A DNA stretch of 64,000 nucleotides, taken from contig CALCCF010000103.1 in NCBI GenBank assembly GCA_937899905.1, positions 17,702 to 81,701 of the forward strand, read 5' to 3'. The stretch is from an uncultured Phycisphaeraceae bacterium. GTDB lineage: Bacteria; Planctomycetota; Phycisphaerae; Phycisphaerales; UBA1924. Under the pieces are notes generated by a model that was given only the letters and a program-made list of their open reading frames with translations, was not told where the DNA came from and searched no databases. This document shows, piece after piece, positions 41,709 to 49,793 of the stretch; within the stretch, counting starts at the first letter, position 1, and the number at the start of each line of letters is the position of its first letter. Position numbers and translations under genes: made by a program.

Positions 41709-42457
41709 GCGAACAGCCCCCGAGACTCACCAACCGGCTCGCCACGCGGACCAACCTCGATGATCTCGCCGCGCTCGACGCCATCCCCTTCACTCGCCTG
41801 GAATCGCTCCATCGCCTGGCGGAAGCGCGACGAGATCGACTCGCTCGCCTCATCGCGGGTCTGCCGCAAGATGGCAGCGACCTCGTCGGGCTCGTCGAAC
41901 TGCGCCAGCGTTGTGAATCCCGCGCTCTTACCGGCCATGGTCTGGCTAAGGAGCAGGATGCGCCGATCGATGCGCAACAGCACGAACACCTGGCCGCGAC
42001 CGACGGGATACCGGGCCAGCACCTCGAGTACGCCGCTCGGCGCCCGGCCACCCGGCCCGATCATGGCCGCCACCGACCCGCTGCGCCGCGACAGGAAGCG
42101 GATCGCCGCGGCCAGCACGAGGATCAGCCCGAGCACCAGTGCGACGGACGCCAGCGAACGAGCCCAGCCACTCCCGGTCGCCGCACCGGAAGACCCTTCC
42201 GGCGTTGCCGATTCGGCTGGGGCCATGAGCGGCATGCTCGATTCGGCCGGCAACTCTCGCCGCTCTGCCGCTCGCACGGGCTGAGTCTGGGCCGTCGGCG
42301 GCTGGGGCTGTGCTTGTGCTCCAGGTTCAACCTGTGGAGTTTGGACCGAGGCGGGCGCGGACCACGACTCGCCCATCGGTGGACCAACCTGGGCGTGCGC
42401 CGCCGCGCAAAGGGCGACGATGCCAATCACCGAGATGTCCACCGTCCGTCGCGCCAT
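41705..42457 (-). CDS. fliO: Flagellar biosynthesis protein FliO
   Basis: 250 residues: a signal peptide (to about residue 22, HAQ), a Pro/Gln/Ala-rich periplasmic region, one membrane helix (SLASVALVLGLILVLAAAI, about 113-132) and a cytoplasmic FliO domain with VLEVLARYPVGRGQVFVLLR and RILLLSQT. FliO helps assemble the FliPQR pore. The ATG at 42457 follows AGGAAGG; a start at 42526 would destroy the signal peptide. The C-terminus is longer than in E. coli and acidic. Confidence 0.88.
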   Translation of the reverse strand: MARRTVDISVIGIVALCAAAHAQVGPPMGESWSAPASVQTPQVEPGAQAQPQPPTAQTQPVRAAERRELPAESSMPLMAPAESATPEGSSGAATGSGWARSLASVALVLGLILVLAAAIRFLSRRSGSVAAMIGPGGRAPSGVLEVLARYPVGRGQVFVLLRIDRRILLLSQTMAGKSAGFTTLAQFDEPDEVAAILRQTRDEASESISSRFRQAMERFQASEGDGVERGEIIEVGPRGEPVGESRGLFA

Positions 42458-42539
42458 GTCGCCTTCCTGGCTTGGCACGCGCGGGCTCCGCCGCGCGTTT
42501 GGGGCGAACGCCCCTCGATACTCCAAAGTCCCCCGAGAC

Positions 42540-43250
42540 CTACGCCTTCGCGGTCTCGGCCGCCTGCGTGGCCTCCTCGCCGATCGAGTCCACGATCTCG
42601 TTGATGCGAATGCAGAAATTGTCGTTGAGCACCAGCACCTCGCCGCGTGCCACCAGGCGGTCGTTCACGTACACGTCCAGCGGATCGCCGGCCAACCGGT
42701 CGAGCTCGACCACCGCGCCCGAATTCAGCCGCAGCACGTCTTCTACGAGCATCCGCGTGCGCCCCAGCTCGATCCGGACATCGAGCTGCACATCGGCGAG
42801 CAGGTCAAGCCCATGCTGCACGCCCTGCACGCTGGACAGATCGAAGTCCGGCAGCTCCAGCCGCTTCGCACCGGGCGGCGGATCGGCCGGTGGAGCAGGC
42901 GCTGCCGATGCGGCCTCCTGCTCGGCCTCGGCAAAGGCGGCCATGATGTCGTCGTTGCCCATCTGGTCGCTGCCACCAGCGGCGGGCTCCGGAGCGGAAG
43001 CGGGTGCAGGCGCCGGCTCGGGGGTCATTGCGCCGTCGGCCTCGGCCTGGATGCTCGCAAGCGCCTCGCGGGCCGCCTTGAGCGCCGCTGCGGCAGCATC
43101 GTCTTCCGGCGGCGCGGCCTCCTCGGCGGGCGGCTCGGCGGCCGGCTCAGAGGCCGCCTCTTCGGGAGCGGCCTCTTCAGACGTCGGCTCTTCCGGCGTG
43201 GGCTCGGTCGACTCCGCGTCGGGCTGGTTCTCGGGGCGCTCTTCGGGCAT
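42540..43250 (-). CDS. fliN: Flagellar motor switch protein FliN with acidic N-terminal extension
   Basis: 236 residues. The C-terminal 85 residues are the SpoA (FliN/surface presentation) domain: LLADVQLDVRIELGRTRM, VLRLNSGAVVELDRLAGDPL, VYVNDRLVARGEVLVLNDNF. It builds the C-ring that sets rotation direction. The first 150 residues are almost only Glu, Ala, Pro and Ser, much longer than in typical FliN (137 residues in all), and are not the CheC domain of FliY. The ATG at 43250 has a modest ribosome binding site; 43304 is also open. No fliM lies before it, although fliL does. Confidence 0.93.
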   Translation of the reverse strand: MPEERPENQPDAESTEPTPEEPTSEEAAPEEAASEPAAEPPAEEAAPPEDDAAAAALKAAREALASIQAEADGAMTPEPAPAPASAPEPAAGGSDQMGNDDIMAAFAEAEQEAASAAPAPPADPPPGAKRLELPDFDLSSVQGVQHGLDLLADVQLDVRIELGRTRMLVEDVLRLNSGAVVELDRLAGDPLDVYVNDRLVARGEVLVLNDNFCIRINEIVDSIGEEATQAAETAKA

Positions 43251-43416
43251 CCTGCTCACTCGCGTGCGCGTTCCGTGCGGATTCCGTTCGGCGCGTGCCG
43301 ACACGGACGGCCAGACTCCGCTGGCTCACGGTCAACATCGGTGCCCGGCACCCTAAACCCGCAGCTTTTGCACAACGCGCGCGAGAACGCGCAGGACCTG
43401 CGCCCACCTCGCCGAA

Positions 43417-43947
43417 TCAGTTTCGCGCGAAGCCACGCAGCTTGGCGATCACGAGGCGCTCGACCCGGGGCAGGCCGTCGGCATCCGTCCCAAATAGGTC
43501 GTTGACGATCGCCGTCAGCTGGCGAGACCCGGTGCGGAAGTCCGGCTCACGCAGCTCGGTGAGTTTGGCTCGGCGGAAGATCTGCGTGATGCCCTCTTGG
43601 ATCTCGGCATTCCGCTGCTCGAGCTGTCGCTCCACAAACTCCAGGTTCTTGCGCCGGACCTTCAGAAAGATCTGCGCTTCCCAGATCCACACCTGGTTGC
43701 TGGTCATGTTCTGGTACTGCTCATCGGTGAGCAGCACCTCGACCAACGCCTCAGGATCGGTCTCGTCGGTAACCAATTCGGCCACCGCGTCCTCGGGCGT
43801 GCTGGACATCATGGTGACGAACAGGAAGATGCCCACACCCTCAACCGTCATGATCGCCAGGATGATGGCGATGAGCTTCGGGGAGAAACCGCCCTTGCGT
43901 TTCTCCTTCGTCTCGCTGCCTTCGGTTGTGGTCGCCTCGTCGGCCAT
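43417..43947 (-). CDS. fliL: Flagellar basal-body associated protein FliL
   Basis: 176 residues with a single membrane helix (about 22-43, after KRKGGFSPKL) and a periplasmic stomatin-like domain ending in YQNMTSN..., VERQLEQRNAEIQEGI and the typical RQLTAIVNDLF. FliL stabilises stator units and is needed for swarming in some species. GGAGG six bases upstream supports 43947; an ATG at 43953 would abut the binding site. It follows motB, unlike the usual order in which fliM follows fliL. Confidence 0.88.
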   Translation of the reverse strand: MADEATTTEGSETKEKRKGGFSPKLIAIILAIMTVEGVGIFLFVTMMSSTPEDAVAELVTDETDPEALVEVLLTDEQYQNMTSNQVWIWEAQIFLKVRRKNLEFVERQLEQRNAEIQEGITQIFRRAKLTELREPDFRTGSRQLTAIVNDLFGTDADGLPRVERLVIAKLRGFARN

Positions 43948-43994
43948 CAACATCCTCCGATCGCGTCCGAAAACTGTCCCGGGTCAGGTATCGG

Positions 43995-44735
43995 CTAGGG
44001 ACGCCCGGTCCAATTGGGATCCGGGTGGGTTTCGTCGGGGTTGATCTCCGTACGGATCACCTGAACCCGGCGATTCGACGCCGCCGCAGCACCGGGGCCG
44101 CGGGCCGCCACCATGGGCTCGGCATCGGCCTTTGCCTCGATCTCCATGAGCCGCGGGTCCAGCCCCACTTCCGATACCAGGTACTCCATCACCGCCTTGG
44201 CCCTGCGATAGGAAAGATCGTAAAAATCCAACCCCGAGATGCGATCCTCGGCACCCCAGGCATGCCCGCGGACCTCGATCTTCACGCGATGGCCTTGGAG
44301 CGCGGGGCCAACCTCCTCGCGGAGCTGCCGCTGAACCCGGGGGCTCAGCTCGGTCGCGCCGGCCTCGAAGGTCAGGCTGGCACCCACCGTGAACCGCATG
44401 CCCTCGTTGATGACGTTCGTGCTCTCGTTTCGGCCGGCGATCGACTCGCTCGTGGTCTCGGCCGCAATGAACGGCTGCTCGGACGTATCCGAATTGTCCG
44501 AATCCAGGCTCTCGGTCGTGGTGTATGGGATGTCTTCGACCCGCACCTTGCCGATGCCACCCTGGTAGCCGAACGCCTCCTGGATACTCCGGACGACATC
44601 CTGGTAGTCACGCTCCTGCTTGAGCTCGCTAAACGCCGCCAGCAGGATGAAGAAGCACAGCAGCAGCGACATCAGATCGCCGTAGGTCACCACCCACTCG
44701 GGTACTCCCGGCTTCTCGCGCTTCTTGCGAGGCAT
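43995..44735 (-). CDS. motB: Flagellar stator protein MotB
   Basis: 246 residues: short basic N-terminus, one membrane helix with the proton-binding aspartate D20 (WVVTYGDLMSLLLCFFILL), a periplasmic linker and a C-terminal OmpA-like peptidoglycan-binding domain with VRGHAWGAEDR and YRRAKAVMEYL, and NRRVQVI at the end. It anchors the stator to the cell wall. It starts 3 bases after motA. The serine/threonine- and acid-rich linker (about 65-100) is longer than usual. Confidence 0.95.
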   Translation of the reverse strand: MPRKKREKPGVPEWVVTYGDLMSLLLCFFILLAAFSELKQERDYQDVVRSIQEAFGYQGGIGKVRVEDIPYTTTESLDSDNSDTSEQPFIAAETTSESIAGRNESTNVINEGMRFTVGASLTFEAGATELSPRVQRQLREEVGPALQGHRVKIEVRGHAWGAEDRISGLDFYDLSYRRAKAVMEYLVSEVGLDPRLMEIEAKADAEPMVAARGPGAAAASNRRVQVIRTEINPDETHPDPNWTGRP

Positions 44736-44738
44736 GGA

Positions 44739-45524
44739 TCAGGCCGCCTCACGAGACGCCGCGAACGCATCGCGCTGCGCGGGAGGCAGGAAGGTGAGCA
44801 GCTTGCTCTCCACAACGCGCGGGTTGTCGCCGCTCTGGATCGACATGACACCGGTCACGATGATCGTCTTGACCAGGAGCTCCTCGGCATCCTTCGCAGA
44901 GAGCTTGTCGGCGATGGGCGACGCGAACAGGTTGGCGATCATCGCGCCGTAGAGCGTCGTGATAAGCGCGACGGCCATGCCAGGGCCGATGGCGCTCGGA
45001 TCGTCCATGCTCCGCAGCATGAAGATCAGCCCCAAGAGCGTACCGATCATGCCAAACGCCGGTGCATACTTAGCAAGGGCTTCCAGCACGGCCTTGCCCT
45101 GGGCATGGCGATCGGACAGCGCATCGAGCTCGGTGTCCAAGATGGTCTGGATCAGTTCCGGATCGGTGCCATCCACCGCCATCTTCACGCCGCGAACGAT
45201 GAAGGGGTCCTTCATCTCGCTCATCAGGTTTTCCAGGCTCAGGATGCCCTCGCGGCGCGCGACCTCGGCGTAGCGAACCAGCTCGGAGATCGTCTCGGCC
45301 GGATCTCCCGTCTCGGTAAAAAGCGACTTCTTGACGACCGCGACCAGACCGGTGATGCGCGCCAGCGGGAAGGACACCACCACCGCGCCCGTCGCACCGA
45401 AGATCACCACGAACACCGACGTCGGATCGACCAACGCCATGACGTTGCCGCCGCCGCCAATGACCACCGCGATCACGATGGCCAAGAACGCCAGCACGAG
45501 CCCAACTACGGTTCCGATATCCAT
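44739..45524 (-). CDS. motA: Flagellar stator protein MotA
   Basis: A 261-residue protein with four membrane helices that conducts protons (or sodium) with MotB. The N-terminus DIGTVVGLVLAFLAIVIAVV and the block PAFGMIGTLLGLIFMLRSM, followed by TTLYGAMIANLFASPIADKL, are typical of MotA/PomA. The ATG at 45524 gives the normal N-terminus; an upstream in-frame start at 45581 adds a Cys/Arg-rich stretch without similarity. A sigma-28-like -10 box lies about 75 bases upstream. Confidence 0.95.
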   Translation of the reverse strand: MDIGTVVGLVLAFLAIVIAVVIGGGGNVMALVDPTSVFVVIFGATGAVVVSFPLARITGLVAVVKKSLFTETGDPAETISELVRYAEVARREGILSLENLMSEMKDPFIVRGVKMAVDGTDPELIQTILDTELDALSDRHAQGKAVLEALAKYAPAFGMIGTLLGLIFMLRSMDDPSAIGPGMAVALITTLYGAMIANLFASPIADKLSAKDAEELLVKTIIVTGVMSIQSGDNPRVVESKLLTFLPPAQRDAFAASREAA

Positions 45525-45597
45525 ACCACGCTCGCTCCGTTGGGACCGACTTGCCAGCAGGCACGAGGCCAACCGGCACAACCGTCATCGGAGCGAC

Positions 45598-45605
45598 TTA
45601 TCGAC
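45598..45605 (-). promoter_or_regulatory. Sigma-28-like -10 element upstream of motA
   Basis: GTCGATAA on the minus strand differs from the consensus GCCGATAA at one position and lies 74 bases before the motA start, in the 127-base gap after flbD. No TAAA was found at 14-16 bases upstream, so the -35 part is missing. Confidence 0.35.
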
Positions 45606-45651
45606 CGCTTGAGTGCAAATCGGACTCGGGCCCGACTTGCGGTTCTGGGGC

Positions 45652-45849
45652 TCATGAGGGTGGCAGCAGCCGCCGAAGCAATCGGCCGTACTCGACCGAC
45701 CGGCTCACCACCTCGGCCATCGGCTCCTTGACCACGATGTGGTCGCCGCTGACCAGCGTGATGGTGGTATCGGGGTTCTCTTCCACGGTCCGGATAAGCT
45801 CGGCGTTGAGCACGAACCCCTTCCCGTTCAGCCGTGTGAGCACGATCAT
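45652..45849 (-). CDS. flbD: Flagellar protein FlbD (SwrD-like)
   Basis: 65 residues, beginning MIVLTRLNGKGFVLNAELI and with TTITLVSGDHIVVKEPM, the FlbD/SwrD family found after flgE in many flagellar operons. In Bacillus SwrD raises torque by supporting stator function. The length is typical. It sits between flgE (27 bases upstream) and motA, which fits a link with the stator. Confidence 0.93.
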   Translation of the reverse strand: MIVLTRLNGKGFVLNAELIRTVEENPDTTITLVSGDHIVVKEPMAEVVSRSVEYGRLLRRLLPPS

Positions 45850-45876
45850 CGCCCTATGCCCCCGCCACCAACACCA

Positions 45877-47637
45877 TCACCGGCCCAGCACCACGAGCTG
45901 CTGCAAGAGCTCGTCCGTGGTTCGGATGACCCGGGCGTTGGCCGTGTAGCCCGTCTGCGCCAGGATCAGCCCGATGAACTCGCGGCTGAGATCGATGTTC
46001 GACTGCTCGAGCTGCCCGCCGAGAGTCCGACCCGTGCCGAAGCCGCCCGGCTCGGTGATCACCGCGTCGCCGCTGTTGGGCCCTGCCCGGAACAGGTTGT
46101 TGCCGGCATCACTCAAGCCCTTGTCGTTCGCGAAGCTCGCAAGCGCGATCTGCCCGATCGGTCGGCTGAGGCCATTGGTGAACGCACCCGAGATGATGCC
46201 ATCAGGCCCGATGCCGAACGCGTTGAGCGTGCCAGCGGGGAGCCCGTCCTGATCATCGACGGCGATGGACGCCTCGCCGTCGCCAACATCGAGCGCCTGA
46301 AGCCGTGACCCATCACCCTGGAACAGCAGGTCGAACGCCAGCGGCTGGGCGGCGCCGGTCGCGTCCCGGTTGAGCACAACGCCCACCGGCTCGGCCTGGC
46401 GGAGGTTGCCATTCGTGTCGAACTCGATGAGGCCCGTGGTGAGGGCCGTGCCCCCTTCGGCCTCGTCGCTCTCGACGTAGTACCGCCAAGTGGTACCCGC
46501 GTCGGTCTTCTGCTCCATCACCATCGTGAGATCGGCGAGCACCAGGCTACCGAGCGAGTCATAGACGAAGAACGGCGTGCGCTGCGACTCACCGTCGGCC
46601 TCACGCGTGGTCTGCGCCGCGAACGGATTACGCCCGGTGCTCTGCCCGGTCTCATCGAGCAGCACGAGGTCGCCCGTCTCGATCGCAAGGCTGTTCGCCT
46701 CGCCGGGGTTGCCGGTCACGACGATCTGCCCGGCCGCCTCGTCCAGCGCGACGCCCGCGTTCTGGCCGATTGGCTGCTGGATGCCAAGGGCCGAACTCAG
46801 GAACCCCATGAAGTCGGCGATCGTCGTCGCCGCCGTGATCGCCAGCTGGGCCACAGGCAGCGTGCGGCCGCCCTTCTCGGCGCCACGCACCTGCTCGCCA
46901 TCGCCCACCGTGTTGGTTTCGCCAAGCTGGATGGTCTGCCCCTCGGCGAACATGGCGGCGCCCGTGCCGCGCTGCAAGGGGTCTTCGAGGCCAACCAGCG
47001 TCGTCTCAGGCGTCAGCGGCGCACCGCCAATCGCGGCAAGCCCGAGCCCGTCCCCACCGCTGAGCAGCGTGCGCGAACCCTGCTGTGCCACGTTGCCGCC
47101 CGCATCGAGCACGCCATCGAAGCGCACCGTCGAGGTCGCCTGCGCGATCGTCATCGAGCCGAGCTCGATCGTGACATCGCCGACCTGACCGCGCTGGACC
47201 TCGAAGCTGTCGTTGACGCCCCAGCCTTGCACGCGCTCGCCGTTCACGGTGACCAGCTCGTTGTTCTCGTTCAGCGTGAACGCGCCCGCCCGGCTGTAGA
47301 ACCGATCCTCGCCGCCACGGAGCACGAAGAAGCCAGCGCCGTCGATGGCCACATCGGTTGGGCTACCCGTCGGCGAGAGCGTGCCGCCGCCCATGTCTCG
47401 CTGGATGCTCGCGATCATCGTGCCCGTGCCGACCTGCATCGGGTTCGAGCCGCCGAGCTCGGCCGTCGGCTCGCTGCCGAGGCTGAACGTCCGCGGGTTC
47501 TGGTTCGCCTGGAACATCCGCGAGCCCTTAAAGGCCGTGGTGTTCACGTTGGCGATGTTGTTACCGATGACGTCGAGGCGACGCGTCTCAACGTTCAGTC
47601 CGCTCAGGCTCGAGAAAAGGGCCGTGGTCGATGCCAT
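45877..47637 (-). CDS. flgE: Flagellar hook protein FlgE
   Basis: A 586-residue exported structural protein that forms the hook. The N-terminus ALFSSLSGLNVETRRLDVIG and the ANVNTTAFKGSRMFQ block, and the C-terminal REFIGLILAQTGYTANARVI, are the coiled rod-family ends. The central variable region (about 150-480) is larger than in E. coli FlgE (402 residues), with several beta-rich insertions. GAAGGAAG precedes the ATG. Position after flgD and the TIGR02530-like gene is as expected. Confidence 0.95.
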   Translation of the reverse strand: MASTTALFSSLSGLNVETRRLDVIGNNIANVNTTAFKGSRMFQANQNPRTFSLGSEPTAELGGSNPMQVGTGTMIASIQRDMGGGTLSPTGSPTDVAIDGAGFFVLRGGEDRFYSRAGAFTLNENNELVTVNGERVQGWGVNDSFEVQRGQVGDVTIELGSMTIAQATSTVRFDGVLDAGGNVAQQGSRTLLSGGDGLGLAAIGGAPLTPETTLVGLEDPLQRGTGAAMFAEGQTIQLGETNTVGDGEQVRGAEKGGRTLPVAQLAITAATTIADFMGFLSSALGIQQPIGQNAGVALDEAAGQIVVTGNPGEANSLAIETGDLVLLDETGQSTGRNPFAAQTTREADGESQRTPFFVYDSLGSLVLADLTMVMEQKTDAGTTWRYYVESDEAEGGTALTTGLIEFDTNGNLRQAEPVGVVLNRDATGAAQPLAFDLLFQGDGSRLQALDVGDGEASIAVDDQDGLPAGTLNAFGIGPDGIISGAFTNGLSRPIGQIALASFANDKGLSDAGNNLFRAGPNSGDAVITEPGGFGTGRTLGGQLEQSNIDLSREFIGLILAQTGYTANARVIRTTDELLQQLVVLGR

Positions 47638-47673
47638 AGTTCCGCTTCCTTCAGTGCCGCGACCAGCGGCCGA

Positions 47674-48144
47674 TCAACCCTGTACCCCACCGACACCCAC
47701 CGGCGCACCAGCGGGAGACAACTGCCGCAGAAGCGCATCGCTCGACGGCCCCGCCTGCATGGCCGGTCCCGCCGACAGCACGAGATCCACACCGTCCATC
47801 ACGGCGCTCTCCGCGGGCACGCTCTCCAACGCGGTGCGGCTCTCGATATCTATACGAATAAGCATGCCGTCCATCAGCACGGCCGCCGACGACGCGCCCT
47901 GCGCCTCGGCAACGTCCGCAGCATGCGCCAGACGCTCCAGCTGCTCGGCGGAGAGATCCATGCCAAGCTCGGGGCCCGAGACAACCACGCGACCGCTGTC
48001 CAACTCGCCCTTGCTCGCCGCGTCGAGCGCCTTGGCAAATTCGGCGTTGTCCGTCTGGACGGGCTGCTGCCCACCGCGGCCGAGGCCAAGAAGCCGCGCG
48101 CCAACACCAACAAGGCCGAGCAGATCGAGCGGAGTGCCGGTCAA
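47674..48144 (-). CDS. Flagellar operon protein, TIGR02530-like
   Basis: 156 residues. The central part (about 33-105) has FAKALDAASKG, then LGMDLSAEQLERLAHAADVA and SAAVLMDGMLIRIDIESRT, the pattern of the small flagellar operon protein found between flgD and flgE in Bacillus and spirochetes. Glycine-rich ends extend it at both termini. Its molecular role is unknown; hook assembly is suggested by its constant place. It overlaps flgD as ATGA. Family call rests on pattern and position. Confidence 0.75.
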   Translation of the reverse strand: MTGTPLDLLGLVGVGARLLGLGRGGQQPVQTDNAEFAKALDAASKGELDSGRVVVSGPELGMDLSAEQLERLAHAADVAEAQGASSAAVLMDGMLIRIDIESRTALESVPAESAVMDGVDLVLSAGPAMQAGPSSDALLRQLSPAGAPVGVGGVQG

Positions 48145-48563
48145 CGCAAAGACTCCGCGAAGTCACCCACGGCCGTCAGCCGCTCCACGGCGATGCGCGT
48201 CCCGTCCTCAAGCAACAGCGAAGGCTCACCATCATTCGTGCGCACGGCACCCACAGTGCCAACCACCGAGTTGCCCGCGTCATCGATGCCCTCGACACGG
48301 CGACCAACGAGCGAACTCGCGTTCGCCACACGGTTGTCGGAGACGAGTGCCTCGAGCTTGTCGGTCAACGCGATGTCGCTCTCGATCGATCGCACGCTCG
48401 AGAGCTGCTCAACCAGTGCGTTCGTGTCGTTGGGCGACAGCGGGTCCTGGTTCTGCAGTTCGGCGAGGATAATGCCCAGGAATTCCTGGGAGTCCAGCTC
48501 GGCCAGTCGGTTGGGATCCGTGCTTCCCGCGGCAGCCGCGGTGTTGGCAGAAATCGCGCTCAT
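48141..48563 (-). CDS. flgD: Flagellar hook-capping protein FlgD
   Basis: 140 residues, the short form also found in Bacillus, compared with 231 in E. coli. The N-terminal LDSQEFLGIILAELQNQDPL and SPNDTNALVEQLSSVRSIE are the defining region; a small beta domain follows (SLVGRRVEGIDDAGNSVVG). FlgD caps the growing hook and guides FlgE subunits. The ATG at 48563 is preferred over 48587. It overlaps the next gene by four bases. Confidence 0.92.
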   Translation of the reverse strand: MSAISANTAAAAGSTDPNRLAELDSQEFLGIILAELQNQDPLSPNDTNALVEQLSSVRSIESDIALTDKLEALVSDNRVANASSLVGRRVEGIDDAGNSVVGTVGAVRTNDGEPSLLLEDGTRIAVERLTAVGDFAESLR

Positions 48564-48611
48564 GCGACGCACCCAGGGGACGCGCAAAGCCCAGCCATCG
48601 AGACCTCACGG

Positions 48612-49793
48612 TCACGCGATGGCGTCGAGCCTCACCGTGCCCAACGCACGCCACGGCTCCGCCACGGCGTTCGGCTCGTCATCCCGTTGCGGCGCTCCGC
48701 CCCGCTCACTTTCGTGTGCCCCACCGCGGTCGGTCGATCCCCGACCACCGCGATCCTGCGCAGACATCCGGCCATCCTGGCCGTCCTGACCATCCTGACC
48801 AGTACTGGCTCCGCCAGAGTCCGCCTTCGCAATCCGTGTACCAGATTCGTGCTGGTCATCCACCAGCCGGATCTCGATGCGTTCGACGCTCAGGCCGCGC
48901 GCCTCCAGCTGGTTGCGCAATGACTCCTTCGACCCATCGAGCATCCGCTTGGCCTCGATCGTCTGGGCCTCGAAGGTCGCGCGCACCTGCTGCTGTTCGA
49001 TGCTCACCCGAACCTGCAACTGCCCCAAGCTCTCGGGCTTGAGTCGCAGCGTGACCGAGCCGTCGCCCGACTGCAGCGCCTTTGCGAGGCCGCGGTTGAG
49101 CTGGCCCTCAAAAATCCGCTCGAATCGCAGGTTTCGCTCGGCTGCGCCCGTCTGCTGAGACGGCGCGCTCCCGCGGGCCGCACCACCCTGCGGCCCGCGA
49201 GAGCTGGCCACGCCCGAGATCTGAGAGGTTGGGTTCGCCGAACTCGCTGAACCTGCAGATGCCCGCGCGACCGACGCTGAAGCGACTATGGCTGCCGAAG
49301 GCTGCGGTGCGCGTGCTGCCGTGTTTTCCACTTGTTGTGCCGGTCGGACTTCCGCCGATGCGTCGGCTTGTTGAACGAGGCCACCAGCGGGCTGCGTCGA
49401 CTTCACCGGTACCGAAGGCTGTCTCGTGGCTTCCACGCGCTCGGCTTGGGCGCTCGCCGCCGGCGAAGAGCTCGGATCACTCGCGACGTTGGTCGTGGCG
49501 GCGCGCAGCGGGGCATCGCGCGTCTCTTGCGCCTTGGGTGTCACGAGCTGCGCGGGCTCGCGCTGGGTCTGCCGGTCCTCGCGTGATGTGCGAGCGTTCC
49601 ACTCGGCCGCCGAATCATCCCTCGGCTCGCCGCGCACGATGCCGGCATCACCGGCTTGCAACGCGCCCAGCAGCATGCCGAACGCCCCTGCATCACCCTG
49701 CACGCGGAGTTCGCGCTCGCGCTGCGGGCCCTGCGCACGCTGCTCGGGCTGGGTTTCAGGGGCCTTTGGGCTGGCCAGGACCTGCTGCGGCAT
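48612..49793 (-). CDS. fliK: Flagellar hook-length control protein FliK
   Basis: 393 residues. The first 230 are disordered and rich in Gln, Ala, Ser and Arg, as expected for a molecular ruler. The conserved C-terminal domain (about 235-330) has VTLRLKPESLGQLQVRVSIE and the helical ESLRNQLEARGLSVERIEIR. An acidic, glycine-rich tail follows. FliK is exported and triggers the FlhB switch. GGAGGT six bases upstream supports the start, which overlaps the end of the MotE-like gene by 38 bases. Confidence 0.93.
   Translation of the reverse strand: MPQQVLASPKAPETQPEQRAQGPQRERELRVQGDAGAFGMLLGALQAGDAGIVRGEPRDDSAAEWNARTSREDRQTQREPAQLVTPKAQETRDAPLRAATTNVASDPSSSPAASAQAERVEATRQPSVPVKSTQPAGGLVQQADASAEVRPAQQVENTAARAPQPSAAIVASASVARASAGSASSANPTSQISGVASSRGPQGGAARGSAPSQQTGAAERNLRFERIFEGQLNRGLAKALQSGDGSVTLRLKPESLGQLQVRVSIEQQQVRATFEAQTIEAKRMLDGSKESLRNQLEARGLSVERIEIRLVDDQHESGTRIAKADSGGASTGQDGQDGQDGRMSAQDRGGRGSTDRGGAHESERGGAPQRDDEPNAVAEPWRALGTVRLDAIA

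Noticed and set aside
43251..43416. Sigma-54 -24/-12 promoter before fliN (GGGCAC-N5-TTGA)
   Set aside because: The -12 GC pair is replaced by GA, so the key contact is missing.
43926..45731. A 601-codon frame opposite motA and motB
   Set aside because: Spans two convincing genes on the other strand and lacks any domain.
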